Notes: generated from the sequence alone by a model not told the origin. 64,000 nt of DNA from Augochlora pura (GCF_028453695.1 NC_135776.1:11540663-11604662); one strand, 5' to 3'; counted from the first letter of the stretch, positions 12,591 through 23,465 are shown. Program-made: numbers and translations.

Positions 12591-13400
12591 TATGTAAATA
12601 AATATAATGTAAAAATAAGATGTAATGTATAATATAATGTAAAAAAAATGTAATATATAATATAATATAAAAATGTAATGTAAGAAATAAAATTGATATA
12701 AAAATAATAACAAAAATAACAACGTAAAACTAAAATAAACTCTAGTATGTATTTCTTATTTCTACCTAGACTATTACTAGAAGTGCCAATATTACAAGAA
12801 CTAATTACATTTACAGTAGCATCAACTGAATGAGGAGCTTCGATTGAATTTTCAATTTGTAACTAAAAATTAAGAGATTAAGCTCGAACATTGTAATCTA
12901 TGCAATTGAAAATTCTAATGAATAATTAAGGTATTATATGGTTGCATCGGTTGTTACATCATTCAAACTGTATAGATAATGTATCAGGAGTTAACAATTA
13001 CTAAGTATTAGCACGGTGGGGAATCATTTATCCTCCATCCTCCTAGTGGATTCGTCGGCAGGGGTTACTTAGCAGAATGCACCTCAAACATGGGATATCC
13101 GTGAATCGGCAATTGGGTATTGGAAATCGGATAACTGAGAAAAGTATCGACTCAGAAGCTCCCCATTGACTTGGCTTTACTACAAGGGTAATTAATTCCC
13201 ACAACACTGGTAATTCTGGTAACAATGTAGATTGCAACAGGAAACACTGGAGCATACTTCATTTATAATTACATCATTGTTTCTATGTTATTATTTCTAT
13301 ATTATATTTATTTCTTACATTATATTTCTACATTACATTATACATTACGTTATATTTTCTCTATTATATTTTTATATTATATTTTTACATTATTTGCATA
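12565..13400. repeat. Pair of inverted AT-rich arms
   Basis: The left arm (about 12565-12705) is made of aatataatgtaaaa-type words. The right arm (about 13275-13400) has the complementary tttctacattatat-type words. They are about 600 bp apart. Simple-sequence composition makes homology uncertain. The spacer holds unique sequence with no gene seen. Confidence 0.4.
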
Positions 13401-14057
13401 AATATTTTAATTAAAGTATATCTCGCAATAAAATGACTGCCATTCTTGGCAAGTAAACATTTACTCACATACTTGATATATCTCAAAAACTAAGGTTTTA
13501 GGTGTTAATTAAAAATTACAACTTTTATTAAGTCAATGAATTCGTCACCTGATTATACCGTGTCGGTTATGTCAATGTCATATACAACCGCTACATAAAT
13601 AATTAATTAGAACCACTTTCACAATTTCTATTTTAAAGTCGTTTTTTAAATAGTCTTCCACGGAAGAAGATCGATTTATATACCTTAATTAAATAATCAA
13701 ATATCTTAATCTAAAAATATATTAGAATAAGAGTATAATAAAAATGTAATAAATAAATCCTGCTTTTACATTCTTACAAAGTAGAATTACTAACAAAAGA
13801 AGATCATTCTTAAGCAATAAAAAGAAGTAATAAACTTTCGCATATTATTTTTAATGCACGGTAGACTCATTATTAAACGATTAGAAGAAACCGATGGTCT
13901 TTGAGGGAGAAGGAAAATTGCGGGAAAATACAAAGGAAACGGGGAGACAATAAACAGAGGAGATACAAGGGTTAGTGTGTGGCTGGTGGGTAAACGTATA
14001 CCGAGGGCAGCAAAGCTCACACTAAATCTTGAAAGAAAGCATTACAAGTAGGAGATA

Positions 14058-14234
14058 TTATGGAGGAACCTAAAGGAAGTCGTAAAGTGAGGAGCCCGAA
14101 AAGCTGCAGAGAAAGTACGAAAATATAAGTACGCAAAAAATATAAGAAAATATGTGGATGAAGAGATAAAACCGGAGTGGAATGAGGAATACCATGGAAC
14201 ATGGAAGGATTGTCTACCTGCCACAGAAATATAA
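14058..14234 (+). pseudogene. Decayed coding stretch, possible LC8 dynein light chain-like fragment
   Basis: The plus frame from 14058 reads about 58 codons to TAA at 14232-14234, with an in-frame TGA at 14088-14090. The purine-rich, Lys/Glu-rich product includes KNIRKY (14127-14147), then EEIKPEWNEEYHGTW ending at 14204. Its spacing resembles the LC8 family segment in which a helix with IKKEFD is followed by Tyr, two residues, and Thr-Trp. The glycine-rich continuation expected after that Trp is missing. The match is partial and found by eye. It could equally be a lineage-specific exon fragment or transposon coding debris. Confidence 0.22.
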
Positions 14235-15200
14235 GGATAGGTAGAAACTGTATAATGCAGCTGTAATATAAATCAATCAATAAAAATCGTATAAATGTTA
14301 TATCAAATTTTGTGGCTTTTTATTTCACAGCATTCGAATATTTATAAAAACTTGGAAAATAATTGCATTGACTTTGCTGCACATTAACGAGTCAGACTAG
14401 TAGTGGAGATTTCTAATAATAACTTTAATAATTTTAAAGTCAGAATAAAAATCTATTGCTTTATTTATATCAATATATAATAGAAATTATAATTTATGGT
14501 AAAATGTAAAGTATATGTTAGTACTATGGGTAGAAGTTAGTTAAATACATTTTGGTTATATTAGTCTAGACAATTATTTTTTATTATGAACAATACTTGA
14601 ATATTAAAGTAAATGTAAATGTTTAATAAATATAAGGTTTTTCTTGGTACAATAGCTAGAATTTAATTAAATTCACAAGTTCAAAAAATTTTTGGGTCAA
14701 CCGTAATATTTTAGACAAGTTTTTTTAATCATCGTGTAGTATTATACAATAGGTATATTATTAGTAGGTGTAGTATTATACAATAAGTATTCATGTTAGT
14801 ATTATACAATAGGTAAAATTTAGTTAAATACATAAGCTATTTTTAGAATAGAAAATAAGAATAAGAATTTTTAGGTTAGTTGCAATATTCTAGTCAAACC
14901 TTTTTTATCGTCACCAATACTTAAACATTAAAGTGAATGTAAATATTCAATAAATATACAGTTTCTGTGGTTACAATAGATATCATTTTGTTATGTACAT
15001 AGGTAATAAGAATTTTTGTTATAAGAATTTTATTCATGAAGAATTCTTCTATTCATTACACGAATTAAGTAAACTTAATTTATTTCTGAACAAATATTTA
15101 TCCAAACAATATTATGCTTAGTCTCATTTTAATCGGGAAACATTCAACAATATGTTATAGTTATGTAGCGAACAAATCGACAAATTATAGTCGCGTAGGA
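14235..15200. other. AT-rich noncoding stretch with a family B fragment
   Basis: No gene seen. At about 14381 a minus-orientation end of MITE family B is recognisable (taacgagtcagact, as in the complement of the right end at 27.5 kb). Around 14730-14820 the word gtattatacaata is repeated three times. Confidence 0.4.
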
Positions 15201-15204
15201 ATAG

Positions 15205-15670
15205 TACCGCGACATTCGCCATAGAGTAAAGACTTGACATTTGCCATAGAGTAAAATCGCGACATTCGCCATACAGTCACGACATTTGCCATAAAGTCAT
15301 GGCATTTTCTATAAAGTCACGTCATTCGTTATAGAGCAAGCTGTGACATTCGCCATAAAGTCGTGGCATTTGCTATAAAGTCACGTCATTCGCCATAGAG
15401 GAAGTTGTGACATTCGCCATAAAGTCAGGACATTTGTCATATAGTCATGGTATTTGCTATAAAGTCGTGACATTCGCCATAAAATCGTGGCGTTTGCCGT
15501 AGTGTTATAGCATTTACCATAAAATCGCGACATCCGCCGTAAAGTTGTGGCATTTTACATAAAGTCACGGCATTTGCCATAATGTCGCGACATTTGCCAC
15601 AGAGTAATGCCGCGACATTCTCCACAGAGTAAATTCGAGACATTCGCCATAGAGTAAAATCGTGACATTC
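15205..15670 (+). repeat. Minisatellite, ~20-bp unit
   Basis: More than twenty degenerate head-to-tail copies of a 20-bp unit close to cgacattcgccataaagtca. Variants carry tggcatttgc, and some units are extended by a few bases after agag. The frames open across it merely translate the repeat. Confidence 0.9.
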
Positions 15671-16633
15671 ATGGAAACATTACTATACCTCTCCCACAAC
15701 TGCCGCTTGGCAAACAAGAACTTCTAACAATTATAGAGAGAATACATACATATCAACGCATCGGCCATCCTTCAGCCACCTTAAAAATCCCATACAATCG
15801 ACGCACATTATCTAATCACATTAAAACTAATCACTCGCTTGACTTCGCATACATTATTATACATATACACTTATTACCCAGCATTCTTCCACTTGGTTAA
15901 TCTTTTCGAAACCAAGCCACGGCTCTGCTTACTTCAACGTTGATTCGATCCGAGGCGTCCGAGGAATTTATTTATAGATCTAATAATATCCGCGAAGGCG
16001 AGCGCATCCTATTTAAATGTCAGTACCGAGTATAACAATGGCGATCGTTTCGCTGGCGGCACGAGTTTAAACTGCGCCTTCATCGCTTCGCAATAAAACG
16101 GCGTAGCTCGAGGATCTCGCGTCATAATAGCCTCGAGGAATTACCCGCGCGATAAAACTTAAGTCGGGAGTCGTAAGGTGCGAACGTAAATTTCCACCAG
16201 GGAGATTGAACGGTCGGACAACTCCGCGCTCTCTCTCCCCGTTATTGCTGTAATAAGCACTCGGAGGAGCATTCGGATGAAAATAAGTAAAAGCCGTGGT
16301 ATCGGCCGGATCGTTTCATCATATTTTCCTCCGTTAGCCCGCCGGAGCACGGCGCACACGTCCAAGCGGACGCCGATCCCAAGGAGCTACGGAACAACGG
16401 GAACAATAATCATTTTTCCTCGAACCAGTTAACTCGAACCGGCTGTTCCGTACGTACGATTTCATTTCAATCTCGAATTAGCGAGCCGAATGCAGCGATC
16501 CGGCACCTGAATGCAATTTATCAGCTGCTCTGAATCCGATCAGACGCAGGATCTTGATGGGAAAGTGCGGAAGATGGAGGAAAACGGCGGAAACGTTGCG
16601 TCGAGCATGCTTGCGCCTGTAGCATTCATTTGA
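15671..16633. other. GC-rich island, no exon recognised
   Basis: From about 15950 the DNA becomes GC-rich with many CpG and small palindromic words. No frame matches a known protein and no clear splice-bounded exon was found. Confidence 0.3.
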
Positions 16634-16826
16634 TTAACCCTTTGCACTAGAGTAGTAATTCCGAGACGAAGCTAAAATATTGCATTTCACAGATTTGAGA
16701 TTTAAAGAATTGTTAAATAGTCAAAGTGTCAGGAAAATCAATTTTGGGTGCGTAAAAGTGCACTTGGTCGCATAGAACGGTGATACTATGGTCTAGAATA
16801 ATTCTATGTCGGTCTAAATCAGTCTA
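16634..16826 (+). mobile_element. Family A TTAA MITE, left part, cut by an LTR
   Basis: It begins with ttaaccctttgcactagag, followed by words shared with other family A copies (gagatttaaagaattgttaa, then the aaaagtgcactt region). The element stops at gtcta, where the LTR at 16827 starts. Its right end is not recognisable after the insertion. Confidence 0.7.
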
Positions 16827-16948
16827 TGTTCCGTCCTGAGCATATGGCCGCAAGGACGACATTCAGACAAGGAAGGCCAATTTACAGTGTTCCGTCCTGG
16901 ACATCGGGCCCCAAGAACGGCATTCAGACAAGGAAGGCCAATTTACAG
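16827..16948 (+). repeat. 61-bp tandem repeat at the LTR 5' end
   Basis: Two adjacent 61-bp units (16827-16887, 16888-16948). Each starts TGTTCCGTCC and ends aggccaatttacag, with a few differences between them. Tandem U3-like repeats of this kind often carry promoter elements; that role is an inference here. Confidence 0.9.
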
Positions 16949-18268
16949 TTTATGATGCTAGTAATGGTAAAAAGCTATTTTTGAGGAACCGAACCATCAA
17001 GTAATTTTAATATTTCGCGCGACGCATGGTCATCGGTTTACAATCTCTTGTTCTCGGTCTCAATAGCGAACGCTGGCATCATAAACCTCAGGGATTTCCA
17101 AAGGGCTCCGCGGACAGAGGCCTGAAGGCCCAAGCCAGGCTCGCGAGCGTTCCGCGGACGGCTATTTTTACGGTAAATTCAGACCTGGAGGAAATCCCTG
17201 TCAAACGTTGCTAAAACATCCCCTACCACAGAGTTCCTTCCCATCCCTACCTTAAACATTTTTCCACTTCCACCAAATTCCTTCTGCAACCGAGTTTTCC
17301 TAAAGGCTAGCACGACATGAAATTATTAGAATCGTTTGTACATCGAAGGCAGCAAGTTAGGATCGTTTTAGCAAAAAGTGAATCAACTTAGAATCAAGTT
17401 AGAATTGATCTTGCACCGAGGTAGCAAGATCAAGGAATCATTCCACTATTATATAACGCGACGGCAATTATATCGAGATAACTTCTGTACAAAGTGTAAA
17501 TAAACGGATTCTCCGGAGTTAGACTTACACCCTTCCTTCGTTAACGGTCGTAAATCTAAGTCGTCAACGAGGCGAACGATACGACACAACATACAGTTTA
17601 TGATGCTAGCAATGGTAAAAGGCTATTTTTGAGGAACCGAACCATCAAGTAATTTTAATATTTCGCGCGACGCATGGTAATCGGTTTGCAATCTCTTGTT
17701 CTCGGTCTCAATAGCGAACGCTGGCATCATAAACCTCGGGGATTTCCAAAGGGCTCCGCGGACAGAGGCCTGAAGGCCCAAGCCAGGCTCGCGACCGTTC
17801 CGCGAGCAGCTATTTTTACGCTTCATTCATACCTGGAGGAAATCCCTGTCAAACGTTGCGAAATCACCCCCTACCACAGAGTTTCTTCCGATCCCCACTT
17901 TAGACATTTTTTCCACTTCCACCAAATTCCTCCTGCGACCGAGCTTTCGTAAAAGCTAGTACGACATCAAAATAACAGAATCGTTTTAGCAACAAGTGCA
18001 GCCAGTTTAGAATCGTTCTTGCACCGAGGTAACAAGATCAAAGAATCGTCTTTACATCGAAAACAGCAAGTTTAGAATCATTTAACTATTATATATCGCG
18101 ACGTCAGTATATCGAGATTAGCTACAACTGCAGCCAAGTCCTTTGTAGCTAAGATCACTTCTGTACAAAGTGCAAATAAACGGATTCTCCGGAGTTAGCC
18201 TTACAACCTTTCTTCGTTAACCGGTCGTAAATCTATGTCGCCAACGAGGCGAACGATACGACACAACA
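16827..18268 (+). mobile_element. LTR insertion with internal 648-bp tandem duplication
   Basis: The block starts TGTTCCGTCC and ends GACACAACA, the TG...CA ends expected of a long terminal repeat. It is flanked on both sides by gtcta (16822-16826 and 18269-18273), a 5-bp target duplication. There is no gag or pol coding. Inside, 16944-17591 is repeated as 17592-18268. Both copies include ggcatcataaacct and, near the end, aataaacggattctccgg followed by the gaggcgaacgatacgacac tail. The second copy carries about 30 extra bases near 18120. It may be a solo LTR that later duplicated, or two LTRs fused after loss of the internal region. The superfamily cannot be told from the LTR alone. Confidence 0.8.
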
Positions 18269-18283
18269 GTCTATATTAATTCA

Positions 18284-19068
18284 TTAATTCACTCTATGTA
18301 TTAGAGTGGTAACATCGGGGCACCACTAAAATAACACGTTCCAAAATAATCTTTGTAGCAACAAAGTTAAGACCTAAAAAATTGTTAAATCTCGCATGAA
18401 TTAATTTCGTTTGCATAAAATGCAGTTGTTGCGCGGTGCGTTACAGCGTCGGCCTTAGTTGGTGACGATTAAATAACGCGCCTACCTCGCGATAAATTAA
18501 TATGTTAAGAATGTATTAGAAATAACTGTGATGGAACAAGGTGCCGTATTTAACAAGGTTTAATAATAAAGAGACGAACAACTTATCACAAACTATAACA
18601 CTATGTACAAAATGTCGGTTGTCGGACTAGATGAGAAGTTACCGAGTGCAAGGTGGAAAGTGATGTAGGTACGCTTCTCATCCTCCGATTACGCCTTCGT
18701 ATGTAAATGGCGTGGGTGGAGTTAGTATTTCATTGGCTACTTAAATTATGTTAAAACCAATGAATATTAGAAAGATGGCCAAGAAGAGGGGACAGCAAAA
18801 ATCTGGGAATTCCCAAGTTTCATTGTCCTTAGCGTCGCTGTCGCTAGCCGTACTCCTGCTCATGGCCACATCTTGTAGTAGTTGTCGAGGGCTCGAATGT
18901 TTCGACGCGATGTTATAAAAAATCTACCTGGGGGCCGTCATAAACTTAACTGTATAGGCCGCTCGCGACGCGACAGCACTTTCTTGCATAAAAAGGTAAT
19001 ATTATAAGCTAGAGAAATTCTATAGTAATCTATATTAGTCTATATCAGTCCACATTAGTCGTTTAGTT
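18284..19068 (+). mobile_element. Family A TTAA MITE split by an LTR
   Basis: The left part (18284-18426) reads ttaattcactctatg, then gagtggtaac, ggcaccacta, acgttccaaaataatcttt and tttgcataaaatgcag. It resumes after the LTR at 18976 with gcact, then ataagctagagaaatt. The right terminus is eroded. Confidence 0.7.
18427..18975. mobile_element. Solo LTR of 549 bp inside a MITE
   Basis: It starts TGTTGCGCGG and ends GACGCGACA. The flanks are gcagt (18422-18426) and gcact (18976-18980), a 5-bp duplication with one mismatch; other family A copies read gcact at this position. No protein-coding internal region is present. Orientation and superfamily are undetermined. Confidence 0.65.
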
Positions 19069-19675
19069 AACCCTTTACAATTGTGTGGTGACTTCAAGGC
19101 ATCGTTAAAATATCGCGTTTTGAAATAATATTTATAGCAACAAAGTTGAGATTTAAAGAATTGTTAAATAGTGAAGGTATCACAGGGATCAATGTTATAA
19201 AAGTACACTGTGTCCTATAGGATGAAAATAATGTGTGGAAGTGGGAACAGCGGTGGAAGAAACGTTTTGCTTGGTTTGACTAGACTCAATTTATTACAAG
19301 ATGACGGTCGGTACAAACCCGCGATGCCCGCGTACTGTACTCGCCGAACGTTCTTACTGAACTAACTTACAGACTAGCCGTTCGCTCGCTCATGCATTCC
19401 CACGAAAATCATTCTTTCTCATTCTCACATTTCGCTTTCACTCTAAACTCACTAAATGCATTCACTCTCTGTGACACTCGAACCAATCGTCCAAACATCC
19501 GCTCGACGCTATCGCACAGCACGCAGCCCGGTCCATTCGTCCAAACATTCTTTCGTCCTAAAACTAAACACATGGCGGAGACGTGGCGCCGGCTTGTCGC
19601 CGCCACAAATGAGCTACAGATATTCTTCTAGATTTCCAGTTAAAATTGCTTCGAGCGCAAAGGGTTCATTTGTTC
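19069..19675 (+). mobile_element. Family A TTAA MITE split by an LTR
   Basis: The left part (19069-19233) starts ttaaccctttacaattgtg and contains gagatttaaagaattgttaa. The right part (19608-19675) reads gagctacagatattcttctag, atttccagttaaaatt, then cttcgagcgcaaagggttca, the family A right end. The two halves together are about 230 bp, matching intact copies once the LTR at 19234-19607 is removed. Confidence 0.8.
19234..19607 (-). mobile_element. Solo LTR of 374 bp inside a MITE
   Basis: It starts TGTGGAAGTGG and ends GTCGCCGCCACA, with 4-bp target duplication aatg at 19230-19233 and 19608-19611. The minus strand carries an aataaa-type signal near the TGTGG end, suggesting minus orientation. 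No internal coding region is present. It is unrelated by eye to the LTRs at 16827 and 18427. Confidence 0.75.
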
Positions 19676-19727
19676 TCCACTCCGAACACCTCGTCACCGC
19701 AACTAAATCGAATGAAGCTGGATCAAG

Positions 19728-19969
19728 TTAACCCTTTGCACTCGAGTTGTGACTCTGATGCACCATTAAAATTGTTCTACCACGTTCCCAAATAATCTTT
19801 GTACTAGCAAAGTTTGCATTTAAAAAGTTGTTGAGTTTATGTTATGTTAGTATGAATCACAAGAATTAATTGCCTAGAATGCAATTTGTTATATGCAATG
19901 AAAATACTATACACCAGAGAAATTATGTTAGATTTACAGTTAATATTGTTTCGATTGCAAAAGGGTTAA
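19728..19969 (+). mobile_element. Family A TTAA MITE, complete
   Basis: A 242-bp copy bounded by TTAA at both ends (19728-19731 and 19966-19969). The left end is ccctttgcactcgagt, followed by gtgactctgatgcaccatta. The right end has gccagag-like sequence, gatttacagtta, then gattgcaaaagggttaa. There is no coding capacity. TTAA targets and ends beginning CCC are the hallmarks of the piggyBac superfamily, so it is probably a piggyBac-derived non-autonomous element. Confidence 0.85.
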
Positions 19970-19984
19970 TATCTACAGTATATA

Positions 19985-20327
19985 CAGAAGATGCCGAAAA
20001 GAGTGCTAAAAGTCCTTTTCCAGGGAACAGAATGCACTTTGTTATGCAAAATGGAAATACTATAAGCCAGGAAAATTATCTTAGATTTCCCATTGAAATA
20101 GCTTCGAGTGTAAAAGGTTAAAACATTTTTAACTTAAAACGTTTACTTCAAAAACTTTTCGCTGCCACAAAAACTCAAAAATTACAATATATGTAACGAA
20201 GCGGAAAAGCTGTTCCTAGTATAAACCTATTTCAGTTACATGATTAATAAATTTCTTAATGTAAATTAATAAATATCCCTGTGATTTTAGATTTACGGCT
20301 AAAATAGTTTCGAGTGCAAATGGTTAA
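19985..20327 (+). mobile_element. Two family A right-end fragments
   Basis: 19985-20120 ends in cttcgagtgtaaaaggttaa after aatgcactttgttatgcaaa and actataagccagg. 20275-20327 ends in tttcgagtgcaaatggttaa after gattttagatttacgg. Both are 5'-truncated relative to complete copies. Confidence 0.7.
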
Positions 20328-20379
20328 TTGTACGTGGTAATAACGAGAACAAGGCTCAACTCTTGATGAACACGCGAGA

Positions 20380-20630
20380 TTAACCCTTTGCGATCGAATG
20401 GCGACTCTAAGGCGCCGTTGAAAATTATCATACCACGTTTCGAAATCATTTCTATCAAGTTTACTTATATTCACAAAATTATTGAAAGTCTATTAACTGT
20501 TGTACGAGTCGCAAAATTCAATTCTATAATGTGTAAAATGCACCACGTTATGTGAAATGGAAACGCTGTAAGTTTGGGAAAATAAAATTTTGGACTTCGA
20601 GTTAAAATAGATCCGACTGCGAAGGGTTAA
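20380..20630 (+). mobile_element. Family A TTAA MITE, complete
   Basis: A 251-bp copy bounded by TTAA (20380-20383, 20627-20630). The left end is ccctttgcgatcgaatgg and the right end gactgcgaagggttaa. The interior is diverged but keeps ataccacgtttcgaaatcat and aaaatgcaccacgttatg. Confidence 0.85.
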
Positions 20631-20747
20631 GATGTAGCCGATATACTTTGTAACCCTTTTACCGCCATGCCTGTGTATGCCATTGAATTATTTAAATTAG
20701 CAAAGTACAGTTTTGCAGCTGCAGTGACTCATATTCATATTCGGACA

Positions 20748-20930
20748 ACTTTTCACCCCTTGCGCAATGACTTCTTTTACAGTGCGTTGATTAGCATTTA
20801 ATCTTACGTCATAATTTCAATAATGAGACTGGATAATTTTTAATTCTTCTTATCAAAATTGTTAAAAATCCTAAAAATACTTCTTTCTAAAAATGTCAAA
20901 ATGAATACAGACTTCCAAAAGCAGTGCTAA
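20748..20930 (+). mobile_element. Family B MITE fragment
   Basis: It matches the start of the family B copy at 27251: ccccttgcgcaatgac, then acttcttttacagtg, ttgattagcattta and ggataatttttaattctt. The leading TTAA is mutated and the right end is not found. Confidence 0.55.
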
Positions 20931-20939
20931 AAAAATAGG

Positions 20940-22226
20940 TCATAGCGAACAAACGCGACCAGCGAAATATCTTCGACAAACAAAACTCCAAAAGAACCCA
21001 TATGACAAGAGGCGAAGATGAATGACGCGGCATACGAGCGATCCGGTCGCATAATCAACCTTCTCGAAACCGCAGAAACATTCTGACAAGCCGCTGCACG
21101 TTTGGGCGCGAGGAATTCGTGAAAGGAACAGTCGTTTCCGCGTCGATATGGGTAGCCGGCAAGCTTCCGGGTGCTTTAGCGAGCAATCCGCTGTGAAAGC
21201 GGAAGAAAAGCTGACCTGGATACCGGGCTCGACAGACGTTATAATTGATCGATCGCGGGGGCGTGAGGGGGGGGGTCGCGCGTGGAGGGCGGGGATAGGA
21301 AGATAGAGGCGCGGGAAGGCAAAGGGTTGGGGTGAAAATTTGCGTTTACGTCCGAGCGACGAAGTCAAGGGACGGTCGGTGACTCTCTTCATGCCCGACT
21401 CTCGTCCCTCTTCCGAACCGGTTCGCCCTTTGTTCGGTAGGGTTTACACTGGAAACAGCCGCTTGAATGCTGCTGTACTTAATTAACGCGCTTCCTTTCA
21501 GCGCACGGTCGAGGGCTTAATCCGACAGCCAGAAACCGGCCGTCGCTTTCACTGCTTGATCATTTCGGCAAACAGCGCCGGTCCGACGCAAACTGATTCG
21601 ACGAGGAAGACAAACGGGCGCGACGCGCGCGATCCGTTGTCCATTCGGTTGACGTGGCGATCCGCCTGCGATCCGTGTATGTGCCGTGCTTTTACGACAC
21701 CCTGTTTCGTCGCGCTCATTTTTTCGTTAGTCAAAGGACGTCGATCTAGACGGACGTTCGCTGTTATCTTGTGAACACTCTTTGTTTAACCCTTCCTGGA
21801 CAACCGATTCCGACCGATCGTTTCCGGAAGGCTGCAAGATGATCGATTCTACGAGACTGCCTCGCGCGACTCGATGTCTGATTCTGGCACGACCGATCCG
21901 TGGAATTCTCTGCCTGATTCTGTCGACCGACTCGCGACGACTTCTTTCGAGTCCTCTTCCTTCTTCCCTTCGTACCTCTCCTACTCACAGTCGAGACCGT
22001 TACCCGACCTCGCAATTTTTTCGAAAAAGAGCGGAAGAGAAGAGAGTCCGCGCGAATGTTTTACGGACGGGCGAAACGGTCCGCGGGTCGCTGACGACCC
22101 TCGAGGACCGAACCAAGGTCGACCATTTATGCCGTCACCGACTGTGGCATCTTCAAGGGTTTATCGGCTTGGAAAGCCATTTATCGAGGCCTTGATTAAG
22201 CTCTTCAAAGATGAAGTTTGCCAGAT
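20940..22226. other. GC-rich island, no exon recognised
   Basis: The most extended GC-rich, CpG-rich block of the window. Long frames are open on both strands (a 150-codon minus frame at 20940-21392, a 181-codon plus frame at 21874-22419). They overlap each other, match no family I know, and the second runs into transposon sequence. This could be a promoter or first-exon region; no coding call is made. Confidence 0.3.
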
Positions 22227-22358
22227 GTGGGAACCGAGGGCCCACGGAATTTTTCGAATGTTTTATTATTTCCACATCTGGCGAACCTCGCAAAGCTCGC
22301 CCCATTCCATCGAACTGGACAGCATCATTAAAATAATCACTCTATCGATGAACAAAAC
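22227..22358 (+). repeat. Dispersed ~130-bp repeat, copy 1
   Basis: Matched in direct orientation by 27504-27638. Shared words in order: gaccgagg/aaccgagg, cccacggaa, aatgttttat, atttccacatc, ggc, gccccattcc/gccccactcc, and taaaataatc. In this copy a flanking inverted pair, gccagatgtgg and ccacatctggc, could form a stem. The last part also recurs near 22970 (aaaataatctctgcttcgac). Confidence 0.65.
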
Positions 22359-22370
22359 AATGTTTGTTAT

Positions 22371-22725
22371 AGACGGTGTTTCAAAAGTCACTTGTAATTG
22401 GAAAATAAAGGGTTCCTGATGTTATTTAAAGCAACTTTTTTCTTTGCAAAGTGTTTCTCTGTAGCTTTTTTTATGAGTTATTAGTGAAAAAAGTGACCAA
22501 TGAGAGGCGAGAACGGGTAGCGCGAGGCATCTGTGCCAATGAGTGGTACTAGGCTTAGTCCGCTTGATTGTTTGGCGACAGCTAATCTTGCTTCTAACTG
22601 GTCTGTGTTTATTGTTAATAACTCGTGAACGAAGCTGTGGAGAAAATTTTTGTAAAGGAAAAAGTTGCTTGAAATGACCTGAAGAAAGGAAACCATGATT
22701 TTTCGACTTTTTGGTAATTCCAAGT
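22371..22725. mobile_element. Long-inverted-repeat MITE with CAGGGT-like tip
   Basis: The left arm starts about agacggtgtttcaaaagtcac and runs to atgagttattagtg near 22484. The right arm, read as complement from about 22725, gives accaaaaagtcg, gtttcctttcttcagg, caagcaactttttccttt and acgagttattaac. The shared arm words (agcaacttttt, ctttgcaaa/tttacaaaa, gagttatta) show fold-back structure with arms of about 110 bp. The same words occur in the element at 58222. No transposase is present. Confidence 0.75.
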
Positions 22726-23282
22726 CGCAGTTATGTCAAGGATATTAATCATTATAAAAAAGATTCTATAGTCATTATCTCATATATTAATCTTTCCATG
22801 TAAGGAAATTTCAAATCATTGAGTCCAGCTTTAAATAAATTACATCGTTTTTTTATTCGCTTCATGTATATTTCCATCTCTGTATATAGAAAACATAATT
22901 TGAACGTTTTAGGAAGTCCAAATCGTATGTCACTTTAACTTTTTGAGACTAGGTGGGTTAAAATAATCTCTGCTTCGACTGACAGAACAAAAGGGACACT
23001 TTGATTTAGAACGAGATAACAAAGAAGCTAAATGACCTATCTAATTTTATTTCGAAATATTCGAAAGATCGATTGTATCTATTTCTTCTCTTTTCAACTA
23101 CAAAAAAACTCTACACTGTCTTTGGACGAAACCAAACGACTAAATAAGAAACTGTTAACTGTTTAGTTCGACTTTGAACTAAATAATAAACGACTGTTTC
23201 TATAATGATACTGTAGGGGTTTTTCCGAATATGAAAGGCAGAATAATCGATATTGCGAGGTAGGTTCGAGTGATCTGAGATC
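22726..23282. other. AT-rich flank of the retrotransposon
   Basis: No gene seen. It contains a short match to the 22.2/27.5 kb dispersed repeat at about 22970-22995 (aaaataatctctgcttcgac). Confidence 0.4.
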
Positions 23283-23294
23283 ATTGTATAGGTT
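23283..23294 (+). repeat. 12-bp target-site duplication, 5' copy
   Basis: attgtataggtt here is repeated exactly at 26782-26793, right after the poly(A) tail of the retrotransposon. This fixes both element boundaries. Confidence 0.9.
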
Positions 23295-23465
23295 AAGAGT
23301 CGCTTGCGAACCGTCGAAGAGTACAGACGTGTTTACATAACGAGCCTCGAGTGTAAATATACATACGGTGAATCACATAATATTCGGACACCAAATATAT
23401 ATCAAGTTTATAGTTTATAGTTTATAGTTTAAGGTTACATATCATTAATCAATATTTGTTAGAAA

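Noticed and set aside
15205..15670. CRISPR-like regularly repeated 20-bp words
   Set aside because: The units are contiguous and degenerate with no unique spacers; this is a minisatellite in a eukaryotic genome.
17026..17952. Two similar open frames of 62 and 92 codons suggesting a duplicated gene
   Set aside because: They are the same stretch of a tandemly duplicated LTR read twice, not a gene pair.
18495..18900. A separate LTR starting TGTGATGGAAC within 18427-18975
   Set aside because: No matching end with a target duplication; the boundaries at 18427 and 18975 are better supported by the MITE interruption.
20940..22419. Long open frames on both strands (150 and 181 codons)
   Set aside because: They lie in GC-rich DNA, overlap others in different frames, match no known protein, and the plus frame ends inside repeat sequence.
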